Source: Bettongia penicillata ogilbyi (taxonomy: Eukaryota; Chordata; Mammalia; Diprotodontia; Potoroidae). From it: DNA of 64,000 nt. Both the position numbers and the translations under genes were made by a program. Shown piece after piece: positions 1 to 64,000 of this stretch. How positions within the stretch are numbered: position 1 is the first letter of the stretch; every line of letters starts with the position of its first letter. The stretch lies in assembly GCA_023548195.1 (NCBI GenBank), contig JAJHZJ010000532.1, positions 2,305,725 through 2,369,724 on the forward strand, written 5' to 3'. The notes under the pieces are model-generated. The model was not told where the DNA came from. It made no database searches and saw nothing but the letters and a program-made list of their open reading frames with translations.

Positions 1-2375
1 AGCATAACTAACCTTATAAATCACAAAATTAACTAAAATCATATGATTATCTCAATAGATGCATGAAAATTTTTTGACAAAATATAACACCCATTCCTAT
101 TAAAAACATTAGAGAGCATGGGAATAAATGGAATTTTCCTCAAAATGATAAGTAGTATCTATCTAAAACCATCAGCAAGTATTATATGTAATGGGGATAA
201 GCTAGAAGCATTTCAAATAAGATTGGGGGTGAAGCAAGCATGTCCATTACCACCACTGTTATTCAATATTGTACTAGAAATGTTAGCTTTAGCAATGAGA
301 AGAAAAAGAAATTGAAGGAATTAGAATAGGCAGTGGGAAACAAAGTAGATGATATGATGGTATACTACTTGAAATAATTAACAACTTTAGAGAAGTTGCA
401 GGATATAAAATAAACCCACATAAACTACTGGCATTTCTATATATTCCTAACAAAGCCCAACAGCAAGAAATAGAGAAATTCCATTTAAAGTAACTGCAGA
501 CAATATAAAATATTTGTCAGTCTACCTGCCAAAACAAACCCAGGAACTATATGAACACAATTATAAAACACTTTTCATACAAATAAAGTCAGATCTAAAT
601 AATTGGAAAAAAACAGTTGCTCATGGGTAGGCTGAGCTAATACAATAAAAATAACATTCTGCCTAAATTAATTTTCCTATTCAGTGCCATACCAATAAAA
701 CTACCAAAAAATTATTTTATAGAGCTAGAAAAAAATGTCAACATTCATCTGGAAGAACAAAAGTTCCAGAATATCAAGGGAATTAATGAAAAGAAATGCA
801 AGAGAAGGGGGCCTAGCCATAACAGATCTAAAACTGCATTACAAAGCAGCAATCATCAAAACTACTTAGTACTGGCTAAGAAATAGAGTGGTGGGTCAAT
901 GGAATAGGTTACATACATGAGACAGTAATCAGTGACTTAGTAATCTACTAATTAATAAACCCAAAGATTCCAGCTTTTGGGATAAAAACTCATTATTTAA
1001 CAAAAACTGCAGGGAAAATTGGAAAATAGTATTTCAGAAACTAGGCATAGACCAATAACTTACACCATACATCAAGTTAAAGTCAAAATGGGCACATGAT
1101 TTAGATATAAAGGCTGATACGATAAACAAATAAGGAATAGGAATAGTTTACCTGACAGATCTATGGAGAATGGAAGAATGTATGACCAAACAAGACATAG
1201 AGAACATTATGAAATGCAAAATGGGTAATTTTGGCTACATTATTTTTTTGCACAAACAAATCCAACATAACCAAGATTGGAAGGGAAGAAAGCTGGGAAA
1301 CAATTTTTATAACCAGTGTCTCTGATAAAGGGCTCATTTTACAAATATGTATATAATTAAGTTAAATTTACTGGAATACAAGTCATTCCCCAATTGATAA
1401 ATGACCAAAAGATGAGAACAGGCAATTTTCAGAGGAAGAAATTAAAGCTATCTATAGTTATGTGAAAAAATGCTCTAAATCACTACTGATTAGAGAAATG
1501 CCAATTAAAACAATTCTGAGGTACCACATCACACCTATCAGATTGGCTAACATGACAAAACAGGAAAACGAAAAATGTTGGAGAAGATATGAGAAAATCA
1601 GAATACTAATGGATTATTGGTGGAATTGTGAACTATCCAGCCATTCTAGAGAGTAATATGGAACTATGCCAAAGGACTATACAACTTTGCATACCCTTTA
1701 ATCCAGCAATACCACTTCTAGGTCTTTACCCACAAAAGATCATACAAATAGGAAAAGGACCCAAATGTACAAAAATATGTATAGCAGCTCTTTTTGTGGT
1801 AGCCAAGAACTTGTAATTGAGGGGATGCCCATCAATTGTGGAATGGCTAAGCATGTTATGTACATGAATGTAATAGAATACTATTGCTCCATAAGAAATG
1901 ATGAGCAGCAGGATTTCAGAAAAACCTGGACTTACATGAACTGATGCTGAGTGAAGTGAGCAGAACCAGGAGAACATAATACAGCAACATTGTAACAGCA
2001 ACGTTGTGTGAGGATCAATTTTAATAGACTTAGTTCTCAGCAATGCAAGGATCTAAGACAATTCCAAGAGACTCATGATGGCAAAATGCCATCCACATCC
2101 AGGGAAAGAACTGTGGAGTCTGAATGCAGATCAAAGCACACTATTTTCTCTCTCTCTTTTTAAAATTTCTTCTTTCGTGTGCCTTTTCCCTTTGTTTCTA
2201 ATTCTTCTTTACAATGTAACTAATGTAAAAAATTTGTTTAATATGATTATACATGTATATCAGATTGCATGCTGTCTTAGCGAGGGGGTAGGAGAGGAAG
2301 GGGGAGAAAATTTAGAACTCGAAATCTTATAGAAGTGAATGTTGAAAACTAAAGTTTTTTTTAAAGATGGGAGAG
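1..2375 (+). mobile_element. L1 LINE, 3' half (degenerate ORF2 and 3' UTR)
   Basis: This is a LINE-1 copy cut by the left window edge. Translation at 118-312 gives a reverse-transcriptase fragment with the L1 signature around GVKQACPLPPLLFNIVLE, followed by many stops and frameshifts. The C-terminal ORF2 region reappears at about 1500-1950 (IPLLGLYPQ, IAALFVVAKN, and the MEYY-like segment). A G-rich 3' UTR follows. The copy is inactive. It lies downstream of DMGDH and has no evident relation to it. Confidence 0.88.
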
Positions 2376-2639
2376 AGAGAGGAGAGAAATGTTGGAAAAT
2401 ATAAATTATATAAAAGCAAAAGATATCAATAAAAATGTATTTTTCTAACATGGTGGTTAAGTTCACAGAATCTCAAATTTGAGAAGGCCCTCAAAATTTA
2501 CTTGGTCTGACTCATACCTGAATAGGAATCCCTTCTACAACCTTGCTAATGGATGATCATCCAGTTTCTATATAAGCAACTCATCATTCCCCACCTAGCT
2601 AACACACAAGTCTATTTAACCTAAATATGACTAAAATAA
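2376..2639. other. Intergenic DNA, nothing recognised
   Basis: AT-rich sequence between the L1 tail and a SINE fragment. The start of this stretch may still be decayed L1 3' UTR. No open frame, RNA fold or repeat could be supported. Confidence 0.4.
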
Positions 2640-2756
2640 GATATCATTTTGAATAATAAAAATGATAGAATTTACATAGCACTTTAAAATTTATAAAGTT
2701 CTCTAAATATGTTAATTCATTTGGTGGTCTAACAACCCTATGAGGTAGGTGCTATT
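2640..2756 (-). mobile_element. MIR/CORE-type SINE fragment, broken by LTR insertion
   Basis: The core tract resembles 'tttataaagttctctaaa ... ctatgaggtaggtgctatt', which is the reverse-strand CORE-SINE/MIR pattern. It stops abruptly where the LTR starts at about 2757. The expected continuation (the 'cattttacagatgagg' part) is not seen after the LTR pair, so sequence was lost on insertion or later. Confidence 0.6.
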
Positions 2757-3440
2757 GATGGGGTTTGGACACTGGGGGCCTCCTTGAGCTCCCCTGGGTC
2801 TTCCTATTTGATCCCACCTTTCTTACTCAAATCTAATCTTCCCATTTGATCCAACAGTCTCTAGAAGCCCATGGACTTTTTGTTACCACTGTACCCGGGT
2901 CTCTGTTGCACTCCCCACCCTTTGATCCCATTACCAGCCATTCCCATCGGGATCCTCCCTAGGTTTGATCTACCAAGACCATCCCTGGGACCCCAGACTA
3001 GCTGGGAACACCTGCTTCCATCCCAGGCCCTCCATTGTCTGATATCTCCTGATTGCCTCCAGCTGTTTCCAACCCTTGACCAGTCACTCCAGTCCCACTG
3101 AGGTCCTCCTTGGACTTCTCCTCAAGACTCTCCCCAAATCCCTCTTCCCATCACCCTAGACTACCAGACCACCCCCAGATCCCTCTTATAGTCTTTTCTG
3201 TACATAAGTTTCATCTCGCCTCCATGAAAGCGCTCAGATTCAATTCAATACAGCTCAGACTCTGTCTAGCCAAGATTCTATCTGGCCCACTTGTGAGTAT
3301 AAGCGTTACAAATGCTTAGGCTGCTTAAGAGTCAACCCAATGTAGGAAATCTTTAATAAACTTTGTTTTACTTTGGCTTTAAGAAGGCTTAAACATTCGA
3401 GCGGGACCTGGTATGTTGGTATTGTGAGGTCCCTGTTGAG
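2757..3440 (+). mobile_element. ERV-type LTR, plus arm of an inverted pair
   Basis: A C/T-rich, non-coding LTR-like sequence starts near TGGGGTTTGG. It shows a degraded TATA-like segment (TGTACATAAG, 3199-3208), an AATAAA signal within 'TTTAATAAACTTTG' (about 3351-3364), and a short downstream U5-like tail. The reverse complement of 3441-3952 aligns to it over most of its length. For example, 'CATTGTCTGATA' with 'GCTGTTT' downstream is shared, as are 'AAGAGTCAACCCAAT' and 'CCTCCATGAA'. No retroviral coding region is attached. Boundaries are approximate. Confidence 0.72.
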
Positions 3441-3952
3441 GTTTGAGGTGAATTCGACTGAGGCCTTCTTCCAGCTAATGTATAACAAAGTTTATTAAAG
3501 GTTCTCCATATTGGGTTGACTCTTAAGAAACTTTGCCATTTGTGAGCTTGTATTGACAAGCAGGCCAGATAGAATCTCAGCTGGACAGAGTCTGGGTTGG
3601 ATTGATTCTGAGTGCCTTCATGGAGGCAAGCTGGAACTTATATACAGAAAGTCCATGGGAAAGATCTAGAGGTGGTCTAGTAGTCTAGGAGAAGGGTCTA
3701 AGGAGGAGACTGGGGTAACTAGTAATGTAATCAAGGGTGGAAAACAGCTGGTGGCAATTGGGAGGTATCAGACAATGCAAGGCTTGGGTGGGAAGCAGGT
3801 GGGGCAATCAAGAGGTAACACACAATGGAGGGTCCAGCTAGGTTTAGGGTAACAGATTTGAGTATGAAAGGCCAGACCAAATGGGAAGATTCAAGGGGAG
3901 TTCAAGGAGGTTCCCAGAGTCTGAGCCCCGTCATCCCCAGCACCCCAAACTT
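3441..3952 (-). mobile_element. ERV-type LTR, minus arm of an inverted pair
   Basis: This is the same LTR family as the preceding arm in opposite orientation. On the minus strand it carries a better TATA box (CTGTATATAAG, around 3640), AATAAA before 'CTTTGTTATAC' near 3490, and the same 'AAGAGTCAACCCAAT' block. It lacks about 100 bases that the plus arm has near its start. The 3' ends of the two LTRs meet at about 3403-3445, where 'gggacct' and 'aggtccc' (3403-3409 and 3427-3433) form a hairpin. Confidence 0.72.
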
Positions 3953-5174
3953 CAACAACTCCACCAGCATTATATCAGGGTCCCTGTCTTGCAGTCCTTC
4001 CAACATGGAGCACTCCTATTTATTTTTAATTCTCTGTTACAGTTTGGTGATTTTAAGGTGAATTCTGTGAGCTGTTTTCATGAGCATATCTTTCATTATT
4101 TTGAGCAATCTTTCATATTGTTGTTAGTAATTTCCTCTTTTTTAGAACTTTGTTCATATTCTTTTTTACCTGGCTCTTGATCTGGGTATTTGTGCTAATT
4201 CCTTGTGTATCATAGATATCAAATGTATTGTTGCTATAAAAAGCAGTAATTTAAGTTTGGGATAGTCCAATTCATTCTGATTTTTCTCTTCTTTATTTGC
4301 CTTCATAGGGTCTTTTAAAGGTAGTTTTACAAGATCTAAGCAATTGTAACCTCTTTGATCACTATCTGCTACTTGTTTGGTCCTTCAAATAGAGGAAAAG
4401 AAATTTCTCGGAAGGAGAGATAAAAGCCAGCAAGAGAAAACCGTTATTTCTTCATAAGGAAAAGACCGAAGGCTACTCACTAACTATGGTAAGTGGTTGA
4501 TCTTATTCATGCCTCGTTATTTTAATGAATAGTTCAAGAAGGAAACAGGATCAAAACCTGGATGACCCTGCAAGCTGAGCACCATCCTGTGGCATCCCAG
4601 AATCTTAAAAGAAAATACAAATCCTCGAATTCAAATTTGCAGTTAGCATGTTTCTTGTTCATTATATTTAAAGAAACTTTTCAAGAGGGGCTTTGATTCT
4701 ACTCTGACAACATAGGGAGATGGTCTTCTTAAGGTCCCTTACCAAGTGATATGGAAAGCATTTCTTTCACATGAATATGATAAGAAATTATCTTACGTCT
4801 TCCCTCGAAGAACTTCACCATTGTGAGCTTTCTTTGCTACCAGTCCTAGGCAATTTGGGGAATAGTTAACTATCTGGAGAAAACTGTCTACAGTGCATTG
4901 TGGTGAAGAATAAAATTAAAAAGAATGCAAAAAGCCTATTACAGTGTGAAAATTCTATGAAGTGCAATGTTTGGGCAGGATTGGCTGCTTTCCATTCTGA
5001 TCCTTTTTTTTCCACGGGATTTTTCTGATTTTTAATCTTTGGGGTTAGGGAGGTACCTTTTGCCCTCTCCAGGATGCACAGCTGCAAGTGTCTCATCTCC
5101 ACAGGACTTTCTCTATCATGCTCCTGTGCCAGGCATATTTTCAGCTCCCTCTTATGGGGTGTCTTTCCCACTAG
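3953..5174. other. Intergenic DNA, no gene recognised
   Basis: T-rich sequence. Parts of 4010-4400 could be an old antisense L1/HAL1 5' region, but I cannot align it convincingly. The short open frames here have no recognisable protein features. Confidence 0.35.
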
Positions 5175-5280
5175 AATGTAAAGGGCTATCTTTTGTTTCT
5201 GTTTCTATTCTAAGTGTTTAATACTGTGTCTGGGACATAGTAAATGTTTAATAAACAGTTGTTGACTGACTAACTGATTG
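5175..5280 (+). mobile_element. L2 LINE 3' end
   Basis: The sequence follows the standard L2 tail: a 'gaatgtaaagggc' start, 'tactgtgtctgggacatagt', 'aatgtttaataaa', and a terminal 'TGACTGACTAACTGATTGA' short repeat. The terminal repeat of this form is characteristic of L2 3' ends. Confidence 0.75.
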
Positions 5281-7393
5281 ACAGAGGGCTGTCCTCCTTC
5301 CTGGCCATTTTCTGGGTTGTTTGATTCAAGATGACCACGTGGAGTTGACTTTTCCACACCATCTTGGAGGAGGATGCTGAAAGTCCAGCTCTCAATTTCA
5401 TGATTTAAATATTTTGCCAAAGCTTTCAATGGCTTCTGCTTGGACCTGGACTTCAGACCATGGGTCAGAGTAGATCTTTTCCAAATTGTATTTGGCAGCC
5501 ATTATGTCCAGCATGTCCAGTTTCTTTTCCTGGGTAACTGCCTTTGAGAATCAGCAATCACTGTAATGGAGCCACCGCTCATGAAATATTTGGTGCTCAC
5601 CACCTGAATAGGGATGCATAGGTATGCGAGCAGAGAAGATAGGTCTCAAAGGCCCCACTCTAGGTTGGCACATCCCTCTGTTTCACAATAGATTTGCTAA
5701 AGTACATCTGAGTAGGGGAGGAGAAGGTAAAGGACATATGAGCAGTTGCAAGGCCTGGTGGACTAAGAGGATAGGGGGTGGCACAGAGCAGTGGGACTAG
5801 GCATTGTCTTTTCTGATCTTTAAAGTCTTTTCTAACTAAAAATCCTAAGAATCCTGGGTAATTTTGTCACTATCATCCTAGCACCAACTCAAGTTGGGGA
5901 AAGTATAAGATAGAAAAAAGCATTATCTTGGGGTGCTTTGGACAATTACAAAGTTGCTCTCCAATTAAGAAATGCGATGTCTTTCAATGTCCACTTCCCT
6001 CCTCATCCCTCTCCAATCTTGATCACAAGTTTTAGGACATCGTTGCTATTGTTGCTAGATAACTGAATTATACACTTTTTACCAGGTCTTCCTGGATTCC
6101 TCATGCACAACATTCCATCTGCAGTTTTTGTGTCTTTTGGCTGTCACATACACCTGGGATGCATTACCATTGCATTAAGGAGTATCCTTCCATATGCTCT
6201 CTTCATTTGTTCCCCAAGATTAGAAAACACTGCTTGTTTAAAGGGGTTTCAGAGAACATCTACAGCATTCTGAGAGGACAGTGCTGGAAGCACAAACTCT
6301 GCTAGTCCATTAGAGCATAGACTGATTTAATTATCTTTATGTCTTGGTCAAAGGAGGTACTCAATGAATGGTTATTTACTGAGAATAAGAGTGGCATTTA
6401 GTATTCATTCTTGGTCAAAAATCCTTCAGAAAGCTGGCATGCTAATTCACAGAAAAAGCACACTGTAAAAGCTGCAGCAGGCGGTAGAGATCCTAGATGT
6501 AGGAGAGAGCCTACGTGATGACTGCTAGATAAGAAACATGGTGCTAAGATTGAAGCTGTGTCTTCACTTTCCTCATGTAATGGTCTGTCCAAGAAAAGGG
6601 ATGGGTTTGAGATTCTGAATACTATATTTCATAACACATCTGATATTGGCAACTTTTTCATGTTTCTGAAACATACAAATTAAGAAGTGCTGTTATAGTT
6701 TATTCTTACTATAGGTTTTTTCTTATGTCTCATATCCCATTTTCTTTAATAACTAGCAAATGTGTTTGAGCAAAAAGCGTACATTCCACCCACTGGTTGG
6801 TTATAAACAGTGTCACCTTTAAGAAAAGGAATATTTAGGATTGGTTCAGCCAAGTAGACCCAAATCATTTCTGAAAGTCGAACAAAGAATAATTTCCAAA
6901 TGGATTTCTCGCTGTGCGTAACGCTAAGTGCAGCCCTGTCAGCTTTTATACTTTGTTTTGACCTGCTTTGTAAAATGATATTCAGAACAGCTCAGTGTGA
7001 TGTCAACTTCCATTAATTCTTTCTTCAATGATAGGTATTCATTATTCAAACTGTGTTTCCACTGGCACAATCTATTTATGCTTCAGTTTCTTTGCTGAAG
7101 GCTTGGAAGGAACAATTCCTAGGGAAGACTATGTTCTTTCTTTGCAATTTTCTCCTAAAACGACCTTCCAAAAGGACAATAACAACGTCTGAGTTGATTC
7201 CAAGGCATACATTGTGAAAACATATAATGGTTCTTACCCTTGAACACATCTGTCCTTAAACTAGTCAAGTACAAAACTAGTTAAGATGTATTTAAGATTA
7301 TTTTCATTGTGAGCATTTTCAACAATTGCTTATTTGGATCATCTGAGGTTGCCCAGTAAAGAGTACCTCACAAAAATAATGTTCTTGTTTGTT
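5281..7393. other. Intergenic DNA 3' of DMGDH, no gene recognised
   Basis: About 2.1 kb of largely single-copy-looking sequence. No coding exon, CpG-rich promoter or RNA gene is visible. In human, ARSB is the next gene downstream of DMGDH (established gene order). No ARSB first exon or GC-rich promoter appears here, so it would lie to the left of this window. Confidence 0.4.
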
Positions 7394-7399
7394 TTTATT
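7394..7399 (-). promoter_or_regulatory. DMGDH: Possible DMGDH polyadenylation signal (AATAAA)
   Basis: On the minus strand AATAAA falls 423 bases after the TGA stop, and a G/T-containing stretch follows within about 30 bases. It is the first canonical hexamer found downstream of the stop. This is an inference from position only, and other signals may be used. Confidence 0.45.
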
Positions 7400-7821
7400 T
7401 GAGTCATGAACAGAATTATTCTCTCGCTGATTTATAAACATTAAAAAAAGACAAGTTTATAAAACTACTTGTTGTCTTTTAACAGTTATGGTGATTACAT
7501 GTTAAAAAAACCAGCTTTTTGGGATCTTTGTGCTACATGATACAATGCTTAAAAAATAAACTGTCCTTCACCAGTAAGCTTTTGATTTGAAAGGATGATG
7601 TAAATCACTTATTTGAAATTCTGTCTTTAAAAAAAAGAACAAAACAGCTGAGAGGAGGGGAGGTGGAAAAAAAGGGAACAAGTATTAGAATGAACCTCAA
7701 TCTGGATTTGGTTAATTTTGAAGTTGATTCATTAGTAGAATTTGGAAAAGATCCTGAGAGCAGTCGCATAGTCACACAATTTGTAAAGGAGCTGTAAAAC
7801 TACTTTCTTCCTCCTGTTCTT
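7400..7821 (-). other. DMGDH: Presumed DMGDH 3' UTR
   Basis: This is the sequence between the stop codon and the candidate polyadenylation signal. It is AT-rich and free of recognisable SINE or LINE sequence, unlike most of the window, which fits a transcribed terminal exon. The end is tentative. Confidence 0.45.
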
Positions 7822-61091
<53,270 letters not shown>

Positions 61092-61649
61092 TCAATAAAG
61101 TCAGAAGTGATAAAAAGACATTTAATGTGCTTGCCAATATTTTGTCTGGCATTAGTGTGTAAGGGGGTCATCGGAATACAACATGAAAAAAAACTTCATG
61201 TCACAAATCTTTCCCTCTGAAAAAGGGGGGATGCTTTTAAAGGATCCAAATTCAACTGCGTGTCTGGGAGAAACCTAGTCTGCCTCTCTATTGCAGAGAA
61301 GCAGACTGTGCTGGATGCTCCTTTTAGAGGGAAAAAAAAAAACGAGAAAATCAAAGCAAGATAGAGAAAACAACGGAAATGAAACAAGCAGACAAGGGCT
61401 GTGATCTCACTGGTCTCTGGAGCCAAGCTTGATTATAATGAGTCCTAGGAGGGAGTCGTGGCAACTAAAAGGTAGAAACCTTTCTTCAGGCTGGTGCTCA
61501 GCTCATCCTCTCTTGGGGATTTCTTTAAGGAAATCTAACAAAGAACATCTCACTCCATGAGAAGAATGATTTATTTGAGGTGAGCAGAAAGAAACATTAG
61601 CTTCAAATTTTTTTCCTACCAGCTTGCCTCTTGATGAGGAATGATAATG

Positions 61650-61810
61650 TTAGCAATACTTGCCATCGTAATGTATGTAATGCTTTGAGGTTTACAAAGC
61701 ACTTTGTACATGTTCTCTTACTGGATCCTCACAACAGCCTCATGAGAGAGGTACGACTATAGCCCCCATTTTACAAATGAGGAAACAGAGGCTGAGAGAG
61801 GAGAGGGGGC
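61650..61810 (-). mobile_element. MIR-like CORE SINE fragment (minus)
   Basis: 'tgaggtttacaaagcacttt', 'actggatcctcacaacagcc', 'cattttacaaatgaggaaac'. Confidence 0.75.
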
Positions 61811-62141
61811 TAACTCTGTATATGTATCTCTGTATCTATATACAAAACTGTTGGAAAATCAAGATAATGACTGACCATGGTAATTAAATACCCGTACATA
61901 GGTATAGACATATATGTTACATATTAAACATGTCATATGTTAAGATGGAGTAGGAGATGAGGTTATAGAGTAATGAGACTGATTTTCCCTATGGTTTATG
62001 GAATCCGTCTTCTCTATGAATATATGTGATACTGTTTTTAATGCATTTTACCATTCATGTTATTCAATGGTATCAAGTTACCTTCAAATATGAGGAGAAC
62101 GCCCTCACCCTGAATGTCATGCTTTAGGTCCAGAGAGTCTT

Positions 62142-62335
62142 CTGCTCATAGAGTTAGAACTGGAAGGGATTATAGAGATCACTGAATCCATTCCTCTTCT
62201 TTTACAGATGAGGAAACTGAGGCCTAGATAGAGTAAATGACTTGCCCAAGGTCAACTAGGAAGTAAATGGCAGAGGTGAGATTTGAACATGGGTCTTCTG
62301 TGTCCACAGCCTCTGCCTTTCCACTACCTGTTGAA
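62142..62335 (-). mobile_element. MIR-like SINE (minus)
   Basis: 'catagagttagaactggaag', 'cttttacagatgaggaaact', 'gacttgcccaaggtcaacta', 'gatttgaacatgggtcttct', 'gcctttccactacct'. Well preserved, same family as 29726. Confidence 0.75.
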
Positions 62336-63049
62336 TGGTAAGTCTATTTGGAAGTACTAGGGGAGCCTCAGAGGAATAGGAAAGGTATATGTACAGTTTC
62401 TCTTGCCTGAGGCATGGACTCAAGCTGTCTCTCCCACTCAGATCAGCATTGAGATTTCTATCTTCCCCCTTTAAAAATGATATTAAAAATAAAAAAAATC
62501 AAATATAATACACAGTGCCTCCAGAGTGGGAGACATATATCTAGGTTGAAAGGGCTAAGATCACAAAGGCTGACTGCATCTAGCTTATACCCTGGAGCAA
62601 TTTGTGAAGGTGATGCTGAATTACTAGGTGGTCACAGAGAGTAAGGTTCTTCAGAATACTTTGGGGAGCAAGTCTGGCTTACTCCAGAAGCTCACAATTA
62701 ATTTGCAGATGAGCTCTTTTAAAAGCCTGGCCCATTACCAAATAAAATAGAGTCCTTAATCCTAGTACCAAATCCTCCAGTTGTAACTGGGAATTCCAAC
62801 ACCTGAGGCAACTTCATTTAGAGTTGGTGGTGCAGAGACCCTGGGATGCCCTGAGGCCACACCTGCCACCATTGCTGCTAATTCCATTGATGATATATAT
62901 GGGTGATACAAAAGGATGGCATAGATTCTCACTCAGGTGGTATGGAATGAGTTTGCCCCAGTGGGTTGAGTACAATTGTGGCAGCATGGTGGTTGAATGG
63001 GGAAGGCAGCTGGGAAAACGGCATAACAGCAATGGGATAGAATACTTCT

Positions 63050-63280
63050 AATATTGTTCATTTGTTTCAGTTGTATTGGACTCTTCATGACCTATTTGGG
63101 ATTTTCTTGGCAAAGATCCTGGAGTGATTTGTGATTTCCTTCTCCAGCTCATTGTATAGAAAAGGAAGTTGAGGCAGACAGGATGAAGTGACTTGCCCAG
63201 ACTTCTCACACAGCTAATGTCTGAGGCTTGATTAGAACTTGGGTCTTCCTGACGCCAGGTCAAGAGCTCCCTCACCTCCT
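63050..63280 (-). mobile_element. tRNA-headed SINE (minus)
   Basis: 'tgtttcagttgtattggact', 'ctatttgggattttcttggc', 'tgatttccttctccagctca', 'acttgcccagacttctcaca', 'cttgggtcttcctgacgcca'. Confidence 0.83.
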
Positions 63281-63281
63281 G

Positions 63282-63350
63282 TCAGAGCCCCAGTTCCTAA
63301 CACGTCTCACACATATTAGGCATTGAATAAATGCTTGTTGATTATCAATC
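63282..63350 (+). mobile_element. L2 LINE 3' end
   Basis: 'agttcctaacacgtctcaca' and 'attaggcattgaataaatgc' with 'ttgttgatt'. Confidence 0.65.
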
Positions 63351-63694
63351 TGGGGGGAAAAGATTGTCCTTTTTTAGGGACCATACCTGTGCTTTCCCTG
63401 GTATTGGGAACTCCACATGAGGAAATGCCTTCCACTAGGACAGATTAGCAACTGCTGTGCAGTTTAGAGAGTTGGCTGGGGGCACTGAGGCGTTGAGAGA
63501 CTTGCTCGAAGGAACATGGCCCGCTTGTATCAACGGTGGGACTTGAACTGATCCTGAAAGACTAGGTAAGACCTGGTTAAATAAGGCCTTTTTCTTCTTT
63601 GTTTCTTGGCACTGAGCGATAATGACTTCTCCTTGGTTTTATCTTTACTCTAGGGAAAGGAATTCTAGAAAGGTGAGGTGGCACCTTTACTATT

Positions 63695-63905
63695 CAAGTA
63701 GTGGGCAGGTACAGTGGATGGAGAGCAGGCCTAGAGTCAGGAAGACTCATCTTCCTGAGTTCAAGGCAAGTCACTTAACCCTGTTTGCCTCAGTTCCCTC
63801 ATCTGTAAAACAAACTGGAGAAGGAAATGGACCACTCCAGTGTCTTTGCAAAAAAAACCCCAAGTGGGGTCATGAGTCAGACACAACTAGAAAACAACTG
63901 CACAA
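63695..63905 (+). mobile_element. tRNA-headed SINE with short internal deletion
   Basis: 'gtgggcaggtacagtggatg', 'cctagagtcaggaagactca', then 'cctgagttcaaggcaagtca', which skips the usual 'atctggcctcagacactta' section. It ends 'cccaagtggggtcatgagtc' and 'aaacaactgcacaac'. Confidence 0.8.
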
Positions 63906-64000
63906 CGTTTACTTCCTCCTTGGTTTTTATCACCAAGGAGGGCCCTATATAAGCAGAAAAGCAGGTAGGGGTGGGGCAGAGGTGGGTGGATGGGGAGGAA

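Noticed and set aside
118..315. Reverse-transcriptase-like open frame as a possible gene
   Set aside because: It is a fragment of L1 ORF2 and the rest of the element is broken by many stops.
1..7393. First exon of ARSB, the expected neighbour downstream of DMGDH
   Set aside because: No sulfatase coding sequence or CpG-rich promoter is visible. It presumably lies further left.

Overview
This window is mammalian nuclear DNA and most probably marsupial (metatherian). The evidence is the repeat content: dozens of tRNA-headed CORE-type SINEs, many L2 and CR1/L3 fragments, and L1 3' ends together with a half-L1 (HAL1-like) element. Alu, B1/B2 and bacterial gene organisation are all absent. I cannot name the species. 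Repeat family names are from memory of consensus sequences, so treat them as class-level calls.

One protein-coding gene is supported: the 3' half of DMGDH, mitochondrial dimethylglycine dehydrogenase, on the minus strand. Nine consecutive coding exons are present at 61038-60869, 60485-60332, 58167-58002, 57044-56914, 53960-53743, 49765-49608, 45023-44964, 23459-23325 and 8037-7822. They join in frame with no stop into the last 468 residues of the protein. These residues cover the end of the FAD oxidoreductase domain, the linker (FAO_M) domain, and the complete tetrahydrofolate-binding GCV_T and GCV_T_C domains. The first part of the gene, with the mitochondrial targeting signal and the FAD dinucleotide fold, lies beyond position 64000. 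All introns are GT-AG except the one after the exon at 57044-56914, which has a GC donor. The stop codon is TGA at 7822-7824, and a possible polyadenylation signal lies about 420 bases further on.

Layout: 1-7393 is downstream intergenic DNA holding an L1 3' half, an inverted pair of ERV LTRs and single-copy-looking sequence. 7394-8037 is the DMGDH 3' UTR and last exon. 8038-23324 is a 15.3 kb intron rich in L2. 23460-44963 is a 21.5 kb intron containing a full-length HAL1-like element nested inside a related tail. 45024-61038 carries the remaining closely spaced exons. 61039-64000 is upstream intron with SINEs. No structural RNA gene, CRISPR array or second protein gene was found.

I see no previously undescribed biological system here. 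The points most worth a second look are the HAL1-like insertion with exact 11-base target duplications, the tail-to-tail LTR pair at 2757-3952, the GC-AG intron of DMGDH, several SINE-in-SINE and SINE-in-LINE nestings with readable boundaries, and an unnamed dispersed repeat present in three copies.
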